DNA of 64,000 nucleotides from Blasia pusilla (lineage: Eukaryota > Marchantiophyta > Marchantiopsida > Blasiales). The stretch covers positions 22,320,001 to 22,384,000 of the forward strand of contig CM114271.1 in the NCBI GenBank assembly GCA_050084515.1, in the 5' to 3' direction. The notes under the pieces are model-generated. The model saw only the letters and a list, made by a program, of their open reading frames with translations, was not told where the DNA came from and searched no databases. A program made the translations under genes and the position numbers. Shown in pieces: positions 60,765 to 64,000 of this stretch (its first letter is position 1; the number at the start of each line of letters is the position of its first letter).

Positions 60765-62644
60765 ACATCCGAGGGAAGTTAGGAAATGTACATTTGATCT
60801 AGTCTATGATTTCTTGAGCCTCGTCACCTACAAATTTACTCCTAACTCTTCTATGTTCCTGTACAAAAGGAATGTCTTGGGATACAAGTGGCTCCTTTGG
60901 CTAATTGTAGACGGGGATTGTAAATGTTGGGGAATTTGAGAGCCTTGGTCCCCCCTTAGGTACACCATAACGGTCCCATGTAACATGATTTGAGTCCCAA
61001 CGCCTTGCTCGACAATAAATCTTGTATTCTCTGTAAGATGACACCCATCTAGTATCAATATGTGCTCCGTCCTTGAAAACAACTAAATCGGTTGTTCCAC
61101 TTCTCCTGTTCCACAACCACTATTGATAGTTTCGGATAGTAGGAAGTGAAAATGGTGTCACTATCAATAGTGGTTGTGGAACTGGAGGAGTTGGCTTTGG
61201 AGGAGAGTTGTATACTCCCACTAGCCTCTCATAATCCACCCTTGCCTCTTTGCAAACGTCAAAAAGTTCTAGCCTTCCCTCAAGGCAGAGAATGTTCCTT
61301 CCACTCTGCCAAGCGCCTGTGATACTCGCCCCTGATAGGCCCACTAAGTCAAAGACCAAGTCACCCGGCCTCGAGCACAGCTCTATGAGTGTTTGCATCA
61401 AGGCATGTGATTTCTCCCTTCCTCCAAATTCCGGGGGGAATTGTAGAGACTATCTAAGTTGTACCCATCGGAGCATGGATCCACTGGATCCGGGATCTGG
61501 AACACCTGGAAGTTGTGCTCGGGCCTTACAAAGCACTAGACAAATGAGTGGTCCATGTGTGAACAAGCACGTGGAAAATAATGTTAGCAAAAAGAAAAGG
61601 GTAGTTGACCAACTCTCCATAAAGTGACACAATGTGCAACCCGTCGGGATCCGACGGGTTGCTCATTTGGCTAGACAGAATAGCAACCTGTCGGAGTCTG
61701 ACGGGTTGCTTTTCAATACGTCCTACTAGTCCCAAGTGATTACCAACCCATCCAAACTTGGCCTATAGGCCTGACAAAAGAGCAACCTGTCGGAGTCTGA
61801 CGGGCTGCTTTACAACTCTAAGAGGATTCTTCGGCTATGAGCAACCCGTCTGAATTTGACAGGTTGCTCATTTTGCTGGACACAACCGCCAACTGTCGGA
61901 GTCCGATGGTTGGCTTACAACTGAATCAAATTGTTCAAAGTTGAGAAGTTCCTAATATGAGAGCAACCCTTTGCTTTCAGACGGGTTGCATCACTCCAGA
62001 AACAAGTGGAAAAGCAATGCTATTTGCAACACGTTGGATTCTGACGGGTTGCAATCACTGGAGACATGTTGGTGAATTTGCAACCCGTTGCTTTCAGACG
62101 GATTGCATCATTGCAGACACAAGTGCAAAAGGAATTCTACTTGCAACCCGTCTGGTTCCTAGGGTGAATTTGAAACATGTTGGGATCCGACATGTTGCAT
62201 GCAGAGATGCAACCCGTCGGAGTCCGACAGGTTTTATTTCTGAACAAACTCAATTCGTTCAAAAAGTGCACTTACCCGGACTTGATTTGTCGCCGATCTG
62301 AGTGGATAATCATTTTTTATGAACCATGATTGCGCCGTCGTCCACTTCAGTGACCTCTTCATGCCATGAAGGTTGAAGAGCTCGTCTTCGCTCCCTCCAG
62401 TAAGGACCAAGAAATAACCCCTGTCACTGAGATACGCGTCAGCAAAAGAAAACAACAGAGCGATATGGTCATAGGAAAGTGGGACATTCCAATATGGGAC
62501 ACTATCAGAGGGATTGTTGTCCCACAAGCAAAACCCAGAAGGCAAATATCCAATGAGGAGATCCACCACCGCCTCCTCAGCAACCCCATGCACCGTCCAG
62601 GGGGCGTGCCCATTTCGATGGAGTTTTTGCCCTAGCACGGTCAA
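60765..62644 (-). pseudogene. Beta-class N4-cytosine/N6-adenine methyltransferase-like gene, split by a palindrome array
   Basis: The first half (62644-62290) holds LWDNNPSDSVPYWNVPLSY (about 62524-62470), in the position of the D/S-PPY catalytic motif IV, followed by ALLFSFADAYLSDRGYFLVL, a typical strand-helix after it. The second half (61632-60765, one frame) holds LIELCSRPGDLVFDLVGLSG and ASITGAWQSGRNILCLEG (about 61390-61295), which strongly resembles motif I of N4/N6 DNA methylases (RPGDLVLDPFAGSGTT then GR-IGIE). Motif IV before motif I is the beta-class order. The FxGxG motif is altered (V-G-L-S-G). Between them lies a 600-bp palindrome array in which the frame changes. The second half is broken only by TAG codons (61450, 61120, 60901 and about 60801) and ends in TAATAA near 60.77 kb. 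Whether adenine or cytosine would be the target is unknown; the catalytic motif is degenerate. Confidence 0.55.
61636..62235. repeat. Array of 27-bp palindromes with compensatory changes
   Basis: Ten 27-bp units, each with 12-base arms around a 3-base centre, start at 61636, 61683, 61782, 61841, 61888, 61963, 62026, 62080, 62172 and 62209; a half unit lies at 62143. Arm consensus is GCAACCCGTCGG and CCGACGGGTTGC; the first copy is perfect. Start-to-start distances run from 29 to 99 bp. Copy 61888 has GCC/GGC ends where others have GCA/TGC, and copy 62172 has ACATGT in both arms where others have ACCCGT/ACGGGT. A 12-bp palindrome GGCCTATAGGCC lies at 61761-61772. The array is non-coding on both strands. 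Confidence 0.8.
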
Positions 62645-62683
62645 TTTCTCGATGGCAGGTATCGACTCCTGAGAACTGAAACT

Positions 62684-63990
62684 CTACAATTTATCAACAA
62701 GATGAGTCAAGTAAAGAAGGATATTTGTCCTAGTGATCGTTTCCCTGTGCCTGCCCAAGGATGATGGAGTGTATTCCACATCCTTATCTCCTCCCTCGGA
62801 CGAACCAGGCACCTCTCGCTTTCGCTTCTCTCGAGTGTGTTTTCGGCTTGTTGGAGTCTCTATTACCTTAGACTCCACATGAGTTTTCTTTGATGAGGAC
62901 GAGGTCTGGCCCTCTCGCCCCTCTCGCCTCGACAAATTTGCCTCTCGCCTTGAACACTCAGCCTCTTTTCTCGAAGACTCGGCCTCGGAATTCCTCGATC
63001 CCCTCGCCCTGGCTTTCAAACCCGTTGTGGATTTATCTTTGGCAGTGACAACCTTTGCCACCAACTTCGTTGTCTCGAGGGCTTGCTCCTCCGCATCTCC
63101 TTCAAAAAATTTGTCAAGCTTCACAAAGTTTGGAATGTCGTCCCTACATGTGACCACTGCATCATAGATCACGTGTAGATTTTTTACTGTAATGTCCTTT
63201 GGATCGTTGAAGTCCAACCAGATTAGAAAATTTATTACCTCCTAGTCAAACATGCCCTGTCCCATCTCCATGTCATACATGGAAAATCCCTCTCCATGAG
63301 GCAGAGAAGCCCACAATTTGTAGGCTACCAAAAATTTTGCGCCAAGTACCTGCATTCACACAATTGATAAGGTACATGTACACCATCCGCTGGGGAGCTC
63401 TTTGTCGAGATAACTCAGCCACCTGGTCCTGAAAATCCCACTTTGTTTTTGCAAAATCCCATTTTTTGGCGTATATTTCCTCGACCAGATCTGCCTCAGG
63501 GAGGATGTAATTCTTGAACATCATCCGGAATCTTGGATTTTCCGTCGGCTTATCTCTTATGTCATCAAGCCATAGTTCAAAATCTTCTGCAGCCTCTAGG
63601 TTTGCTTCCTCTAGAATTGGCTCAATCTTCTTCAACTTTGCTTGTAGACCCACAATCATGGACTTCCCGAGAAGGCGCAACGCATCCCAGAATGAATGAT
63701 CATTCCCGTAGCCAATGGAAGATCACTGGATCTCAAACTCCCAGAGGGTGGTGTGCCACCCGCTTCTGTGCCTCAGTGCCCTCGAGACTCGTTTTAATCA
63801 GTCGGATTCGCCTAAACTCGGATATGCCTGACAGCGCAAACCTATGCACGCGATCTAGAGACAATTTCTCTCCGATCTGACCCTATGGATCCTCGTCTCT
63901 CTTCCTCTGGCGCTTGATTATCGCCTAGAGCTCCTTGTAAAACTCCGGGCCAAGTTCGGGGTTGAGAATTGCAATGTAATGTTGCATCTT
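62684..63990 (-). pseudogene. Unrecognised N-terminal domain and charged linker upstream of the methyltransferase-like gene
   Basis: In shifting minus-strand frames from the window edge: HYIAILNPELGPEFYKEL (about 63.98-63.93 kb), KLSLDRVHRFALSGISEFRR, FELWLDDIRDKPTENPRFRM and AELSRQRAPQRMVYMYLIN (frame 63680-63273), then MDFNDPKDITVKNLHVIYDA (63217) and a strongly charged S/R/E/K-rich stretch (about 63.05-62.8 kb). It ends with TAG at 62684, in the same frame as the methyltransferase-like half that starts at 62644. Stops near 63.93 and 63.88 kb are also TAG. I know no family for this domain. Its position suggests the N-terminal part of the same large protein, or the gag-equivalent of an element. 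The gene continues to or beyond the window end. Confidence 0.45.
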
Positions 63991-64000
63991 GCTTGCAGTG

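Noticed and set aside
61636-62235. CRISPR-like repeat array
   Set aside because: The units are palindromes with very variable spacers, in plant nuclear DNA, with no cas genes; spacing from 29 to 99 bp does not fit CRISPR.

Overview
The window is nuclear DNA from a plant-type (streptophyte) genome. It holds four spliced, compact housekeeping genes, one of them a chloroplast-targeted PPR/LAGLIDADG splicing factor of the OTP51 type, set among large amounts of decayed Helitrons and Ty3/gypsy-like retrotransposons. No bacterial operons, RNA genes or CRISPR arrays were seen. Introns are short (about 100-1000 bp). I cannot name the species. The OTP51-type gene, the Helitron load and a retrotransposon carrying a cytosine methyltransferase would fit a bryophyte, lycophyte or charophyte-grade plant, but that is inference.

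Layout: 1-1213, the 3' end of an LTR retrotransposon (LTR 191-1213) inserted in a Helitron helicase whose tail and 3' terminus run to 1802; 1812-4485, a complete non-autonomous Helitron on the minus strand; 5030-10530, SRP68 (13 exons, 599 aa); 12124-14369, a minus-strand SHG1/BOD1-like gene (3 exons, 254 aa); 14.8-29 kb, gene-poor sequence with a decayed retrotransposon gag, an array of short palindromes, a Pif1-type helicase relic and a 168-bp tandem duplication; 29956-33145, the OTP51-like gene (2 exons, 962 aa); 35319-37344, RNase H2 subunit C on the minus strand (3 exons, 157 aa); 37957-53819, a large minus-strand Helitron with a decayed Rep-helicase gene and a nested LTR-retrotransposon fragment; 56.4-57.2 kb, a second gag relic; 57.28-64 kb, the most unusual region.

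The 57.28-64 kb region carries, all on the minus strand, a gypsy polyprotein relic in which a C5 cytosine-DNA methyltransferase (motifs I, IV, VI, VIII and X in canonical order) lies between a protease-like segment and the reverse transcriptase/RNase H. Immediately upstream on the same strand is a second methyltransferase-like gene of the beta-class N4-cytosine/N6-adenine type, preceded by an unrecognised N-terminal domain and a charged linker. The two halves of this second gene are separated by an array of constant-length 27-bp palindromes whose arms show compensatory changes; a further copy sits at the junction with the polyprotein. In-frame stops in this block are almost all TAG, as expected from deamination of methylated CAG sites, although amber readthrough has not been excluded. 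C5 methyltransferases inside retrotransposons are known from charophytes and dinoflagellates; the pairing with a second methyltransferase and a palindrome array is, to my knowledge, undescribed.

The four host genes look intact: in each, the splice sites chosen restore one open frame whose summed exon length is a multiple of three. Most transposon genes are broken by stops and frameshifts.
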